The notes: generated by a model not told the origin, from the letters alone. DNA of 64,000 bases from Mucilaginibacter pedocola (GCF_002013915.1 NZ_MBTF01000006.1:62001-126000); one strand, 5' to 3'. Positions 36,974 to 46,826 are shown, counted from the first letter of the stretch. Program-made: numbers and translations.

Positions 36974-37045
36974 AGTACTATAATTATGACATTTTTTACA
37001 TCTTTTAACTTTTTTTAACAAAAGGCTCCTTTTTTTTAAAAATTA

Positions 37046-37077
37046 TTTGATTTATTGGCATCGTAACACTACTTTTA
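37046..37077 (+). promoter_or_regulatory. Promoter of the susC-susD operon
   Basis: TTTG at 37046-37049 and TACTTTTA at 37070-37077 lie 20 bases apart. The -7 element differs from TAnnTTTG only at the last base. The predicted mRNA leader is about 33 bases. Confidence 0.55.
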
Positions 37078-37116
37078 TGATTAATTAACTATTAACTGAT
37101 CTTATTATTAACAAAC

Positions 37117-40100
37117 ATGAAAAAACTTCTACTAGTAAGTTTGTGTTTCCTGATGTTATGCGTAACACAGGTGTATGCACAAAATCGTACGATTACTGGT
37201 ACAGTTACCTCAAAAGATGACGGCCTGCCGTTGCCAGGGGTAAGTGTTACAGTAACAGGAACTACAATTGGTGTTCAAACCAATGTTTCGGGTAAGTTTA
37301 CCCTGTCTGTGCCAGCCACAGCAAAATCATTAACCTTCTCCTTTATTGGCTACTCTAAATCAACAGCTAATATCACAGGCGATGTGGTTAACGTTTCTCT
37401 TGCTTCAAGCGCAGCCCAGTTAACCGAAGTTGTGGTTACGGGTGTTGCCGGTATCAAGCAAAACTCACGTGCTAACTCAACTTCTGCACAGGTGGTTGGT
37501 GCTGCTGCACTGAACACTGTACGCCAAACAAACCTTAACAACGCCCTTGCGGGTAAAGTTGCCGGTATCCAGGTTCGTAGCCAGTCTACAGCTGCATTGG
37601 GCAGGCAAACTGAGGTTCGTTTACGTGGTGCAACCGGTTTTGGTACAGGTAGGGGTGCTTTGTACGTTGTTGACGGTACTGTGCTTCCTAACTCTGATGA
37701 CTTGAACCCTGATGATATCGAAGACGTTTCGGTACTGCAAGGCCCTGCTGCTTCTGCGCAGTTCGGTTCTCAAGGTGCTAACGGTGTAATCGTAATCACC
37801 ACTAAAAAAGGTAAGAAAAACGGTGGCCTTGGTATCGACCTGAACCTTGGTGCTCAGTTTGATAAAGTGTACGTATTGCCTAACTACCAGGATACTTACA
37901 TGGGTGGTGCTAACGCCGACCTTACCGAGTACACCTGGAAAGTTGGTGACCCGGAAGGCTGGAAAGCTTTGAGCGGCGCATACTATCCGGATTATAGCGA
38001 TGACTCGAGCTGGGGCCCTAAAATGGTTGGGCAACAGTACATTCCATGGTATGCATGGGCTGCCGGTACCCCATACTCTTTCAAAACTACTGCTTTAACG
38101 CCGCAACCAAATAACATTAGAGATTTCTTCCAAACCGGCGTATTGTTGAACAACAACATTACCTTCAACAAGGCAGCTGACGATTACAATTTCAAATTAG
38201 GTTACGGTAATCAATATGTTCAAGGTTTGATCCCAACTCAAAACCTGAAAAAGAATACTTTGAACATCAACGCTAACGTTGACCTTAACAAACACTTCAC
38301 TTTATCTACTAACATTAACTACGTCAACCAAAAAGTTAATGGCCAGATTGATGACGGTTACGCTAACCAAAGTGCCGGTAACTTCAACCAGTGGATGCAC
38401 CGTGATATTGACATGGGCATCATGAAAGAGTTGAAAGACCTTAAATCTCCTGATGGTACTTTAGTGAGCTGGAACCACTTGAACCCGGGTTCATACAACC
38501 CTGCAAGCCCAAGCGCATTTTACGCAGGTAACTACTGGTACAACCCTTACACTTACCAGGATTACTACAAACAAGTGAACAACCGCGACCGTTTATATGG
38601 TAACATCGCTTTGACTTACAAAATCAACAGCGACCTAAGCATCAGGGGTACTTACCGTAAGAACCAAACAACTACCTGGGGCGAGATCAGAGAGTACTCA
38701 ATCCTGAAATACAGCCAAACTCAAACCGGTCGTAAAGGTGCTTACTCAACAAGCAACTCTTACTCTAACCGCGAGAACTACGAGTTCCTGGCAACTTACA
38801 ACAAAAAGGTAAGCGATTTCTCTATCAACGCCAACGTTGGTACTGATAGCTACAACTGGACCTACAAAGATAACGGTGGTAACACCGACCAGGGTTTAGG
38901 TGTTGATGACCTGTTTACCTTGGGTAATTCAGTTAACCCAGCACAGGTATTCAATGGTAGAACAAGAGAAAGGTACAATGCCGTTTTAGGAACTGCTTCA
39001 TTTGGCTGGAAAGATATGATCTTCCTGAACGGTACTATCCGTAACGATTGGTTCTCAACTTTACCTAAAGACGATAACGCGGTATTATCAAAATCATTCG
39101 GTGGTTCATTCGTTTTCACCGAATTGCTTAAAGATAAAGTTGGCAGCTGGTTGAGTTATGGTAAATTGAGGGCATCTTGGGGTGAGATTCCTAACGCTCT
39201 GGGTGAGCAAACCGAAACTTTTGGTTTTGCCCGTTATCCGGGTATGGCCTATGCAGTTCCTTCGAACAAATTCAATGGCAACATCCTGATGGGTACGCCA
39301 GACCAATTTGTTGACCCTGCTATACATGGTGCAGTATCTACTCAGAAAGAGTTGGGTTTAGACTTGCGTTTCCTTAACGACCGTATTGGTTTAATGGCTA
39401 CTTACTGGGAAGGTACTGACAGAGATTTCCCTACTACGCTTAGTGTTAACGGTGCCAGCGGTTTCTCTTCTATCTTAACTAACATCGGTTTGATCAAACG
39501 TAAAGGTTTAGACCTTAAATTGGAAGCAACTCCGGTTAGCTTAACTAACTTCAGGTGGTCTTTCAACGCTACTTATTCTAACCTGATCAGGAATACAGTT
39601 GTTGAAGTTGCTCCTAAATACAACACTAACCGTATCGTAACAGGCCAGGGTGTAACATTCTCTAACTTGCCACAACTTGTTCACCAGGCTGGTAAAGAAT
39701 GGGGCCAATTATATGGCGGTGGTATCCTGCGCAACTCAGCAGGTGTGCCAATCCTGAATGCTAACGGTTTCTATCAGCAAGATCCTAACGTTTACTTTGG
39801 TAGTGTATTGCCAAAGCACACCGGTGGTTTGCAAAACTCGTTCACTGTGTTTAAAGACTTCACCCTTAACGTAAACATCGACTACCAATTCGGTGGTAAA
39901 TTTGCTTCGTTATCAAACGCCTTCGGTTCGTTTAGTGGTTTAACTGCTCGTACTGCAGCGCTTAACGATAAAGGTAACCCTGTACGTGATGCTGTTGCTG
40001 ATGGCGGTGGTGTTCATACAACAGGCGTTGATGCTAACGGTAACCCAGTAAGTTTCTATGTAGATGCAAAAGCCTACTACCAGGGTATCTTCAACAACAA

Positions 40101-40359
40101 AACTATAGACGAATTCATTTACGATCTTACCTTCGTAAAACTTCGTGAGCTTTCAATTGGTTACCGTATCCCGGTTGCTAAATTGGGTATTGCTAAATAC
40201 ATCAAAAATGCGAACTTCTCATTAGTAGGCCGCGATTTGTTCCTGCTTTACACCAAAACGAAAGATTTCGATCCTTCGCAAGTTAGTGCTGTTCAGGGTG
40301 AGTCGGGCCAGTTACCTGGTACCAGGGCCTTTGGTTTTAACTTAAGGATGAGCTTCTAA
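37117..40359 (+). CDS. SusC/RagA family TonB-linked outer membrane protein
   Basis: A 1080-aa TonB-dependent transporter with signal peptide (MKKLLLVSLCFLMLCVTQVYA), a carboxypeptidase-like domain (NRTITGTVTSKDDGLPLPGVSVTV), the plug (NNALAGKVAGIQVRSQ, GTGRGALYVVDGTVLPN, GANGVIVITTKKGKKN) and a long barrel ending in RAFGFNLRMSF. It forms a complex with the adjacent SusD-like lipoprotein to import glycans or peptides. Codon use is strongly biased to GGT, GCT, AAC and ACT compared with neighbours, a sign of high expression. No carbohydrate-active enzyme is adjacent, so the substrate is not indicated. Confidence 0.95.
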   Translation: MKKLLLVSLCFLMLCVTQVYAQNRTITGTVTSKDDGLPLPGVSVTVTGTTIGVQTNVSGKFTLSVPATAKSLTFSFIGYSKSTANITGDVVNVSLASSAAQLTEVVVTGVAGIKQNSRANSTSAQVVGAAALNTVRQTNLNNALAGKVAGIQVRSQSTAALGRQTEVRLRGATGFGTGRGALYVVDGTVLPNSDDLNPDDIEDVSVLQGPAASAQFGSQGANGVIVITTKKGKKNGGLGIDLNLGAQFDKVYVLPNYQDTYMGGANADLTEYTWKVGDPEGWKALSGAYYPDYSDDSSWGPKMVGQQYIPWYAWAAGTPYSFKTTALTPQPNNIRDFFQTGVLLNNNITFNKAADDYNFKLGYGNQYVQGLIPTQNLKKNTLNINANVDLNKHFTLSTNINYVNQKVNGQIDDGYANQSAGNFNQWMHRDIDMGIMKELKDLKSPDGTLVSWNHLNPGSYNPASPSAFYAGNYWYNPYTYQDYYKQVNNRDRLYGNIALTYKINSDLSIRGTYRKNQTTTWGEIREYSILKYSQTQTGRKGAYSTSNSYSNRENYEFLATYNKKVSDFSINANVGTDSYNWTYKDNGGNTDQGLGVDDLFTLGNSVNPAQVFNGRTRERYNAVLGTASFGWKDMIFLNGTIRNDWFSTLPKDDNAVLSKSFGGSFVFTELLKDKVGSWLSYGKLRASWGEIPNALGEQTETFGFARYPGMAYAVPSNKFNGNILMGTPDQFVDPAIHGAVSTQKELGLDLRFLNDRIGLMATYWEGTDRDFPTTLSVNGASGFSSILTNIGLIKRKGLDLKLEATPVSLTNFRWSFNATYSNLIRNTVVEVAPKYNTNRIVTGQGVTFSNLPQLVHQAGKEWGQLYGGGILRNSAGVPILNANGFYQQDPNVYFGSVLPKHTGGLQNSFTVFKDFTLNVNIDYQFGGKFASLSNAFGSFSGLTARTAALNDKGNPVRDAVADGGGVHTTGVDANGNPVSFYVDAKAYYQGIFNNKTIDEFIYDLTFVKLRELSIGYRIPVAKLGIAKYIKNANFSLVGRDLFLLYTKTKDFDPSQVSAVQGESGQLPGTRAFGFNLRMSF

Positions 40360-40396
40360 TTACTTGAAACAGGTAAAAATTAAAACAAAGAGAAAA

Positions 40397-41854
40397 ATGA
40401 AAAAGATATATATATACGCGCTTACAACCGCTTTGGTATGGGGTGCTGCAGGCTGTAAGAAATTTGGGGATACGAATAACAACCCAAATGCAACAACTAC
40501 CCCGCAGGTTGGTGCGCTATTAACCAACGTAGAGGTTAACATTACCACCTACGCAACTACGGGCACAACGGCCATCTCTGGTGGCCAGTACGCACAGTAT
40601 TTTGCTGAAACACAGTATTCGAGCGTTTCGTTATATGCTTTGCCGCAAAATGCCTTCACCGGCTCTTACAACGGACAGCTTTACGATTTGCAGAATATTA
40701 TTAACCTGGGTACCAGCAAAAACACCTCTACTGTTGCTAAAATATTACAGCAGTACATTTTTTGGGTACTTACAGATTCGTGGGGAGATATTCCTTACAC
40801 TGAAGCGCTTAAAGGTTTGGAAGCAACTGCTCCTAAATACGATTCACAGGAAACCATTTATAAAGGTATCCTTGCCAAATTGGGCGAAGCTGTGAATGAG
40901 TTCGATGGTTCAACTATCTCTGGCGATATTATTTACAACGGTAATGTGGCTCAATGGAAAAAAGCTGCAAACTCGTTGAGAATGTTGGTTGCTATTCAAT
41001 TATCTAAAAAAGTTCCGGGTGCTGCCGATTATGCAGCAACAGCTTTTAAAGAAGCACTTGCAGGCGGCGGTATAACCAGCAATGCTGACAACTTGGATGT
41101 TACTTACACCGGTGCGTATTTTAGCCCTTGGTATAACCTATACAATGGTCGTACCGACTTTGGTGTTGCTAACACGATGACCGATCAGTTAGTTAGTTTA
41201 GCTGATGGAAGGTCGCAGACTTACGGTGGTAACAACCAGGAAGAAGTTGCTGGTGCATTTGTGTCTTCTACAGTTGGTGTGCAATACGGTTTGGAGCGTA
41301 ATAAAGCTATTGATTTTACTACGAACAACCCTACCTGGGCTCGTATTTTGCGTGGCGATTTCCGTACTAACAACAACGCTACTGCCACTATTATCACTGC
41401 TGCTGAGGTTGCTTTAGCGCGTGCAGAAGCAGCGCACCTTGGTTGGACGAGCGAGAACACGACTGCTATGTACAACGAAGGTATTAGATTGTCGTACGAT
41501 CAGTGGGGCTTAGTTCCTGCCGCATCTTACTACACCCAATCTGCAGTTGCATTAGCCGGTAATGGTTCGGAAGCAGATTTTGGTAAGATCACTCTTCAAA
41601 GATGGATCGCAAGTTTTCCTGACGGCCACCAGGCATGGAATATCTGGCGTAAAAGCACTACAGCTGCTGCACCAAAAGGCTACCCTGCCCTTAACCCAGC
41701 TCCGGATGCTCTTCCCACTTCGTCGGGTAAAATTCCATTGCGCTTTATTTACGATACTAACGAAGACCAAACCAATGGTGCTAACGTGGCCGCTGCAAGG
41801 GCTGCAACGCCTAACTATGGTCCGGATGCACCACTTTGGTGGGATGTAAATTAA
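40397..41854 (+). CDS. SusD/RagB family surface lipoprotein
   Basis: A 485-aa lipoprotein. The start at 40397 gives a signal (MKKIYIYALTTALVWGAAGC) with a clear lipobox GAAGC; the longer frame adds a charged leader. The N-terminal sequence (KKFGDTNNNPNATTTPQVGALLTNVE) and AQYFAETQYSSVSLY match the SusD-like_2 subgroup. It is the substrate-capturing partner of the upstream SusC, 37 bases away. The C-terminus has the family LQRWIASFPDGHQAWNIWRKS segment. No glycan specificity can be inferred from the sequence. Confidence 0.92.
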   Translation: MKKIYIYALTTALVWGAAGCKKFGDTNNNPNATTTPQVGALLTNVEVNITTYATTGTTAISGGQYAQYFAETQYSSVSLYALPQNAFTGSYNGQLYDLQNIINLGTSKNTSTVAKILQQYIFWVLTDSWGDIPYTEALKGLEATAPKYDSQETIYKGILAKLGEAVNEFDGSTISGDIIYNGNVAQWKKAANSLRMLVAIQLSKKVPGAADYAATAFKEALAGGGITSNADNLDVTYTGAYFSPWYNLYNGRTDFGVANTMTDQLVSLADGRSQTYGGNNQEEVAGAFVSSTVGVQYGLERNKAIDFTTNNPTWARILRGDFRTNNNATATIITAAEVALARAEAAHLGWTSENTTAMYNEGIRLSYDQWGLVPAASYYTQSAVALAGNGSEADFGKITLQRWIASFPDGHQAWNIWRKSTTAAAPKGYPALNPAPDALPTSSGKIPLRFIYDTNEDQTNGANVAAARAATPNYGPDAPLWWDVN

Positions 41855-41889
41855 TCATTTGATTATAGAATAAGATAAAATTAAAAATC

Positions 41890-42906
41890 ATGAAAAATAC
41901 TTTAATTAAATATCTGGTTCTTGCTTTCTCTGTAATGATCGTCTTCAGCGCTTGCCGCAAAGACGCTTATGAAGGAACGCAGTCTCAGGATAAAGGGACG
42001 TCTTTTTTTAGATTGACCGAAGGCAAAATAAGGGCTCAGTTTTTTTCTCCTTTTACCGATAAGAAGGTAGTAACGATGTTTACAGCAAGGAGAGACGCAG
42101 CAAGCAGTGCAGATCTCAACAAAGCGGTGACAGTTGTATTGAGTGGGATAGACCTGACTGCTTACAATACAGCGCACCATACTAATTATACTTTACTTCC
42201 CAGCGACGCGTATACTTTGGTGGCCCAACCCGGAGTGAGCCAAAAAGGTACCGGTGCCGAATTAGCTTTTGCTCCCGGCGACTTTGCTAAGAAATTTATG
42301 GTAGAACTTGATGGTACAAAGCTTGACCCATCCGAAAGCTATGCGATCGCATATGCTGTTTCTGATCCGGCTGGTTTAACCGTTAATGCAGGTAAGGATA
42401 CCATTATTTCTACAATTGGTATCAAAAACAAATGGGATGGTACATATGCATTTACGGGTACAATGGTTGATGCAACAAATTCTAACCTTACCCATGTTAA
42501 CGATTACCTTAGCGCACATGGTGAAGCTGATGGTACACCCGCGCCAATGCAATATGAGCTACGTACAATTTCGGCTACCGAGTGCGAGGTTTACGATAAC
42601 TATTACTACGGCGGTAACTATATGCTGATAAACAACAATGGTGCTATGAGCAACTATGGCTCGTTCGCGCTTATTGTTCAGTTCGACCCTGCAACCGATA
42701 AAGTTGTAGCCGTTAGGAATTACTACGGCCAACCTGCTGCTAATACCCGTTCTGCGGCATTAGACCCTTCGGGTGCTAACCAATACGATGCAGCAACTAA
42801 GGTAGTTACTATAAAATACTTCATGAAACAACCAAGCGTTGTTACAGCTGCTCCTAACGTTCGTACAAGTTGGGATGAAAAATGGACTTACCTCGGTCCG
42901 AGATAA
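41890..42906 (+). CDS. DUF1735/DUF4361-type surface lipoprotein
   Basis: A 338-aa lipoprotein (signal ends FSAC, then RKDAYEG). The N-terminal part resembles DUF1735/BT_3987-like domains, with DLNKAVTVVLSGIDLTAYNTAHHTNYTLLPSDAYTL and the calcium-like strand pattern. The C-terminal part (IGIKNKWDGTYAFTGTMVDATN, VYDNYYYGGNYMLIN) fits DUF4361. Such proteins are often the third member of SusCD operons and may bind the same ligand at the cell surface. It is 35 bases after susD and has a strong terminator after it. Confidence 0.85.
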   Translation: MKNTLIKYLVLAFSVMIVFSACRKDAYEGTQSQDKGTSFFRLTEGKIRAQFFSPFTDKKVVTMFTARRDAASSADLNKAVTVVLSGIDLTAYNTAHHTNYTLLPSDAYTLVAQPGVSQKGTGAELAFAPGDFAKKFMVELDGTKLDPSESYAIAYAVSDPAGLTVNAGKDTIISTIGIKNKWDGTYAFTGTMVDATNSNLTHVNDYLSAHGEADGTPAPMQYELRTISATECEVYDNYYYGGNYMLINNNGAMSNYGSFALIVQFDPATDKVVAVRNYYGQPAANTRSAALDPSGANQYDAATKVVTIKYFMKQPSVVTAAPNVRTSWDEKWTYLGPR

Positions 42907-42931
42907 TTCTCGAACTGGTTTAGTTTACCTT

Positions 42932-42964
42932 AAAGAAGCCGCTCTGATATAGAGCGGCTTCTTT
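42932..42964 (+). terminator. Terminator of the susC-susD operon
   Basis: AAAGAAGCCGCTCT at 42932-42945 pairs perfectly with AGAGCGGCTTCTTT at 42951-42964 around GATAT, then TTGTTT. The 258 bases that follow (42965-43222) hold no gene or further repeat that I can support. Confidence 0.92.
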
Positions 42965-43222
42965 TGTTTATATATTAGTTTTTGATTTGGGGGCGCGATG
43001 GTGTATAGATCGGCGATTGTTGCTTCGGCATTTGGAGCGCACCGGTTGATGTAAGCACTATATTTCAGGTTTACCTTGTTACAGGGGCGCTTTATAAAAC
43101 GCAAACTGATAATAAAGCAGATATTGGGAATTAGCTTTTGTAAAAACCCAATTAGGTGCTCTTACTACTTTTATCGGTAGTGAAAATTGGTTTACGCCAT
43201 ATTTAAGTATCGTAAAAGGAAA

Positions 43223-43630
43223 TTATTTTTTATCTACACTATACTTGCCCGGGCCAATAAATAATAAACCGGCAAACACAATGCCTAATTCAACAGCATG
43301 TGATGCGCCGCCAAGCCCGTCGCCCTGCCCAAAATGTGATGCTGCAGCTACTATCATATTAATGATAAGCACAAGGCATACCGGGCGAAACGCTAACCCT
43401 AAAATAAGCAATAAACCACCCACAGCTTCTGCAAGTGCTGCCAGTAGCCCCCACATCATTGGCAAAAATGTTATACCAACATATTTCATGGAGCCGCCAA
43501 GCCCGGTCCATATTTCTTTACCGCCCATTAGCTTGGGGTAGCCATGATAAATAAACATGGCGCCTAAACCAACGCGCATTATAAGTAAGCCAAAATCTTT
43601 GTATTTGTTCAGCGAAGTAAAATATGCCAT
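43223..43630 (-). CDS. DoxX family membrane protein
   Basis: A 135-aa protein with four hydrophobic helices, the DoxX fold (FGLLIMRVGLGAMFIYHGYPKLMGG, WGLLAALAEAVGGLLLILGLA, VCLVLIINMIVAAASHFG, LGIVFAGLLFIGPGKYSVD). Members are quinone- or redox-linked in some bacteria, but function here is unassigned. It is downstream of the LD-carboxypeptidase gene, 18 bases apart on the same strand, so the two probably share a transcript. Confidence 0.88.
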   Translation of the reverse strand: MAYFTSLNKYKDFGLLIMRVGLGAMFIYHGYPKLMGGKEIWTGLGGSMKYVGITFLPMMWGLLAALAEAVGGLLLILGLAFRPVCLVLIINMIVAAASHFGQGDGLGGASHAVELGIVFAGLLFIGPGKYSVDKK

Positions 43631-43648
43631 ATATAGGGAGTTTTGATT

Positions 43649-44569
43649 TTAATAACTTAAAGTAGCGCCATCTTGTTTTACGGAGAGATTTGCGGTTCGC
43701 CCCAACACCAGGCTGCAATTATTGGGGATATGCCCTGCAGGGAAATCGAAACATACGGGGTAAGTATATTCTTTTACTACATCCAGGATAATTTCGTTGA
43801 TGGTTTGCCCGAAGGGGATATCGTTATCCTTCATGTCGGTAAAACCGCCAACTATTAACCCGGCCAGTTTTCCGAGTTTACCGGCACGTTTAAGGCAGCG
43901 TAACATGCGGTCGGCCGAGTAAAGGTATTCGCCAACGTCTTCAATGAAGAGTATCTTACTGCCGTAGTCCACATCACTTACCGAGCCATTGGTGGCCACC
44001 AGTAATGATAGGTTGCCGCCTATTAAAATGCCTTCGGCATCGCCGGGGCGGTTTAATGGTGTATAGGGTAATTGATAGCTTAGGTTTTCGCCAAATAGTG
44101 CCAACCGTAACGTTTCTAACGAATAAGCAGAAGCATCGGGAATATTCAGGGGCATTTGTCCATGTATGCAGGCAATATTATAATTACTAATGAGGTGGGA
44201 GTGTAATAAAGTAATATCACTGAAACCAATCACCCATTTCGGATTAGCAGCAATATTGCCGAAATCAACCATATCTATCATCCGGATGGTGCCATAGCCC
44301 CCGCGGGCAGCAAAAATGGCTTTAATGCTGTTATCATCAATAAAGCGCTGCATATCTCGCGCGCGCAATTCGTCGTCGCCGGCAAATTGGTTATAAGAAG
44401 CTGTTACCGTTTCGCCCAGTACTACCTCCAAACCCCAGCTTTGCAGCAGGGCAATAGCATCTGTCATGGGGAAAGGGAGCTTTTTAGCTGGGCAAGTGAT
44501 AACTACTTTATCGCCTTTTTTGAGATATGGTGGAATGATGGTTGAGTCCGAAAGTCCGGGAGTCCGCAT
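43649..44569 (-). CDS. LD-carboxypeptidase (S66 family)
   Basis: A 306-aa serine carboxypeptidase that removes terminal D-Ala from muropeptide tetrapeptides. The family pattern is seen in PYLKKGDKVVITCPAKKLPF, FAARGGYGTIRMID and the catalytic-site region GFSDITLLHSH. The C-terminal LFIEDVGEYLYSADRML and HIPNNCSLVLGRTANL segments also fit. The only in-frame ATG, at 44569, lies inside a cluster of AGTCCG words, so the true start may differ. It heads a two-gene unit with DoxX and is divergent from metG. Confidence 0.9.
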   Translation of the reverse strand: MRTPGLSDSTIIPPYLKKGDKVVITCPAKKLPFPMTDAIALLQSWGLEVVLGETVTASYNQFAGDDELRARDMQRFIDDNSIKAIFAARGGYGTIRMIDMVDFGNIAANPKWVIGFSDITLLHSHLISNYNIACIHGQMPLNIPDASAYSLETLRLALFGENLSYQLPYTPLNRPGDAEGILIGGNLSLLVATNGSVSDVDYGSKILFIEDVGEYLYSADRMLRCLKRAGKLGKLAGLIVGGFTDMKDNDIPFGQTINEIILDVVKEYTYPVCFDFPAGHIPNNCSLVLGRTANLSVKQDGATLSY

Positions 44570-44648
44570 AAGTCCGAAAGAATAATTGTAAGTAGTGCTT
44601 GTATCGATCTTTTAACTTCAGTCTTTCAGACAATGGTCTTTCGGACTT
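44545..44648. repeat. AGTCCG repeats and inverted repeat in the metG leader region
   Basis: AGTCCG occurs four times at 44545, 44553, 44561 and 44571. AAGTCCGAAAG at 44570-44580 is mirrored by CTTTCGGACTT at 44638-44648, around a 57-base interior. The left block overlaps the first codons of the LD-carboxypeptidase. The pattern resembles a dispersed repeat that has inserted at the gene start. Confidence 0.6.
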
Positions 44649-44665
44649 TTCTGACTTAAAAGATT

Positions 44666-44673
44666 TATCTTTG
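44666..44673 (+). promoter_or_regulatory. -7 promoter element of metG
   Basis: TATCTTTG is a perfect TAnnTTTG element and leaves a leader of about 18 bases before the metG ATG at 44698. A good TTTG at -33 is not visible; TTTCGG near 44639 is the closest. Confidence 0.5.
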
Positions 44674-44697
44674 CAAATTAATAAACATACCTGCTTA

Positions 44698-46764
44698 ATG
44701 CCGCAACTTAATAAATATAAAAGATATACTATTACCTCGGCCCTGCCCTACGCAAACGGCCCGCTGCACATTGGCCACCTGGCCGGTGCATACCTTCCTG
44801 CCGATATTTTTGTACGCTACCTGAGGCTGATGAAGAAGGATGTGGTATACATTTGCGGGTCCGACGAGCATGGTGCTGCCATTACCATCAAAGCAAAAAA
44901 AGAAGGCACCACCCCGCAGGCCATCATTGATAAATACCACAACCAAATAAAGAATAGCTTTGAGGAGTTCGGTATCGCGTTCGATATTTACCATCGCACC
45001 TCATCGGATATCCACCACGATCTATCGCAGGAGTTTTTCTTGAACTTGTATGAAAAGGGCGAGTTCGTTGAGAAGTTTTCGGAGCAGTATTATGATGAGG
45101 AGTTCGACCAGTTTTTGGCCGACCGCTATATTACCGGTACCTGCCCGGTTTGCAGCAACGATAGAGCCTACGGCGACCAATGCGAAAACTGTGGTACGTC
45201 GTTGAATCCAACCGACCTGATAAACCCAATATCGACCCTCAGCAACAAAACACCCGTGCTGAAACCGACTAAACACTGGTTTTTACCGCTCGATAAATAC
45301 CAGCCATGGCTGGAAAAATGGATAGACGAGAAAGAAGGCGAGTGGAAAGTAAACGTGTTTGGGCAATGCCGCTCATGGTTAAAATCGGGGCTTCAGCCGC
45401 GCTCTATGACGCGCGATTTGGATTGGGGTATTGACGTACCCCTTGCTGAAGCCAAAGGCAAAAAGCTTTACGTTTGGATGGATGCGCCTATTGGCTACAT
45501 ATCTGCCACCAAACAATGGGCCATTGACAACGGTAAAGATTGGCAGCAATACTGGAAGAAGCAGGAGAACAGCGATGACGATGCCTGCCTGATGCACTTT
45601 ATTGGTAAGGATAATATTGTATTCCATTGCATTATTTTCCCGGCGATATTAAAAGCACACGGCGATTATATTTTACCGGAGAATGTGCCGGCCAACGAGT
45701 TTTTGAATTTGGAAGGCGATAAGCTTTCCACCTCACGCAACCACGCTGTTTGGTTGCACGAGTATCTGGAGGAGTTCCCGGGCAAACAGGATGAGCTGCG
45801 TTACGTATTAACATCGATATTGCCCGAAACCAGCGACAGCGAGTTTACCTGGAAAGATTACCAGGCGCGTGTGAACAACGAGTTGGTGGCTATTTTGGGT
45901 AACTACGTAAACCGTATACTGGTGCTGATGCACAAGTACTATGATGGCAAAATAGAAAGCAGCGAAGCCGTTATTAAACTTACCGACGAGAAGATAAACG
46001 AAGAACTGGGTGGGTACTACGATGAGCTGGGCAAAAATCTGGAGAGCTACCGTTTCCGTGCTGCCTTACAAAACGTAATGGATATGGCACGTATGGGTAA
46101 CCGTTACCTTACCGAACAGGAACCATGGAAAGCTATTAAAACCGACCCCGAAGCCGCTAAAATAGCACTACACAACAACTTGATATTGGTTGGGCACATC
46201 GCTACATGCCTGCAACCCTTTTTGCCGGCTACTGCAACAAAAATATTCGGTATGCTAAATAAGGATGCGATAGCATTTGACCAGGAGATGGAATTTGCCA
46301 ACGGGCACCAATTAAACCCTGCAGTATTGCTGTTTGCCAAGGTAGAGGACGAAGCTGTTGAAGCACAAATACAAAAATTAGCAGACAAGAAACAGGAAGC
46401 TGTTGCCAAAGTAGTAGCGCCGGTTGCTCCTGCTAAGGCCAACATCAGCTTTGATAACTTTGCCGCCATGGATATCCGCACCGGTACTATCCTAACCGCC
46501 GAGAAAGTAGCCAAAACAAAGAAACTGCTAAAGCTAACCATTGATACCGGCATCGACCAGCGCACCGTAGTATCGGGCATTGCCGAGCATTACGAGCCCG
46601 AAGCCATCATCGGCCAGCAGGTAAGCATATTGGTAAACCTGGAGCCAAGAGAAATAAAAGGCATCATGTCGCAAGGGATGATACTGATGGCCGAGAATGC
46701 CGAGGGCAAACTAAGTTTTGTAGCGCCTATAGACAATATGCATAATGGTGCGGTAACCCGATAG
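44698..46764 (+). CDS. metG: Methionine--tRNA ligase
   Basis: A 688-aa MetRS. The start at 44698 gives MPQLNKYKRYTITSALPYANGPLHIGHLAGAYL, with the HIGH signature. The zinc knuckle is CPVCSNDRAYGDQCENCG and the KMSKS equivalent is KLSTS (DKLSTSRNHAVWL), a variant. A C-terminal tRNA-binding OB fold (FAAMDIRTGTILTAEKVAKTKKLLKLTID) begins near residue 580, so it is the fused form. The longer frame from 44599 lies across the repeat block and is rejected. It is monocistronic, with a hairpin terminator and a tRNA gene downstream. Confidence 0.96.
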   Translation: MPQLNKYKRYTITSALPYANGPLHIGHLAGAYLPADIFVRYLRLMKKDVVYICGSDEHGAAITIKAKKEGTTPQAIIDKYHNQIKNSFEEFGIAFDIYHRTSSDIHHDLSQEFFLNLYEKGEFVEKFSEQYYDEEFDQFLADRYITGTCPVCSNDRAYGDQCENCGTSLNPTDLINPISTLSNKTPVLKPTKHWFLPLDKYQPWLEKWIDEKEGEWKVNVFGQCRSWLKSGLQPRSMTRDLDWGIDVPLAEAKGKKLYVWMDAPIGYISATKQWAIDNGKDWQQYWKKQENSDDDACLMHFIGKDNIVFHCIIFPAILKAHGDYILPENVPANEFLNLEGDKLSTSRNHAVWLHEYLEEFPGKQDELRYVLTSILPETSDSEFTWKDYQARVNNELVAILGNYVNRILVLMHKYYDGKIESSEAVIKLTDEKINEELGGYYDELGKNLESYRFRAALQNVMDMARMGNRYLTEQEPWKAIKTDPEAAKIALHNNLILVGHIATCLQPFLPATATKIFGMLNKDAIAFDQEMEFANGHQLNPAVLLFAKVEDEAVEAQIQKLADKKQEAVAKVVAPVAPAKANISFDNFAAMDIRTGTILTAEKVAKTKKLLKLTIDTGIDQRTVVSGIAEHYEPEAIIGQQVSILVNLEPREIKGIMSQGMILMAENAEGKLSFVAPIDNMHNGAVTR

Positions 46765-46774
46765 ATGTTCGGGT

Positions 46775-46826
46775 GTGCAAATTTCAGATGTGTAAATGAT
46801 TTTGGCAAATCATCTGAAATTTGCAC
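46775..46826 (+). terminator. Long hairpin after metG
   Basis: GTGCAAATTTCAGATG at 46775-46790 and CATCTGAAATTTGCAC at 46811-46826 pair over 16 perfect positions. The 20-base interior contains a second possible stem (ATGATTT/AAATCAT). CTTT follows, so the T-tract is weak. It is probably a terminator, possibly derived from a dispersed repeat. Confidence 0.7.

Noticed and set aside
45733..45747. KLSTS in place of KMSKS in MetRS as a sign of inactivation
   Set aside because: The variant keeps the loop shape, HIGH and zinc ligands are intact, and I recall similar variants in Bacteroidota MetRS; the enzyme is essential.
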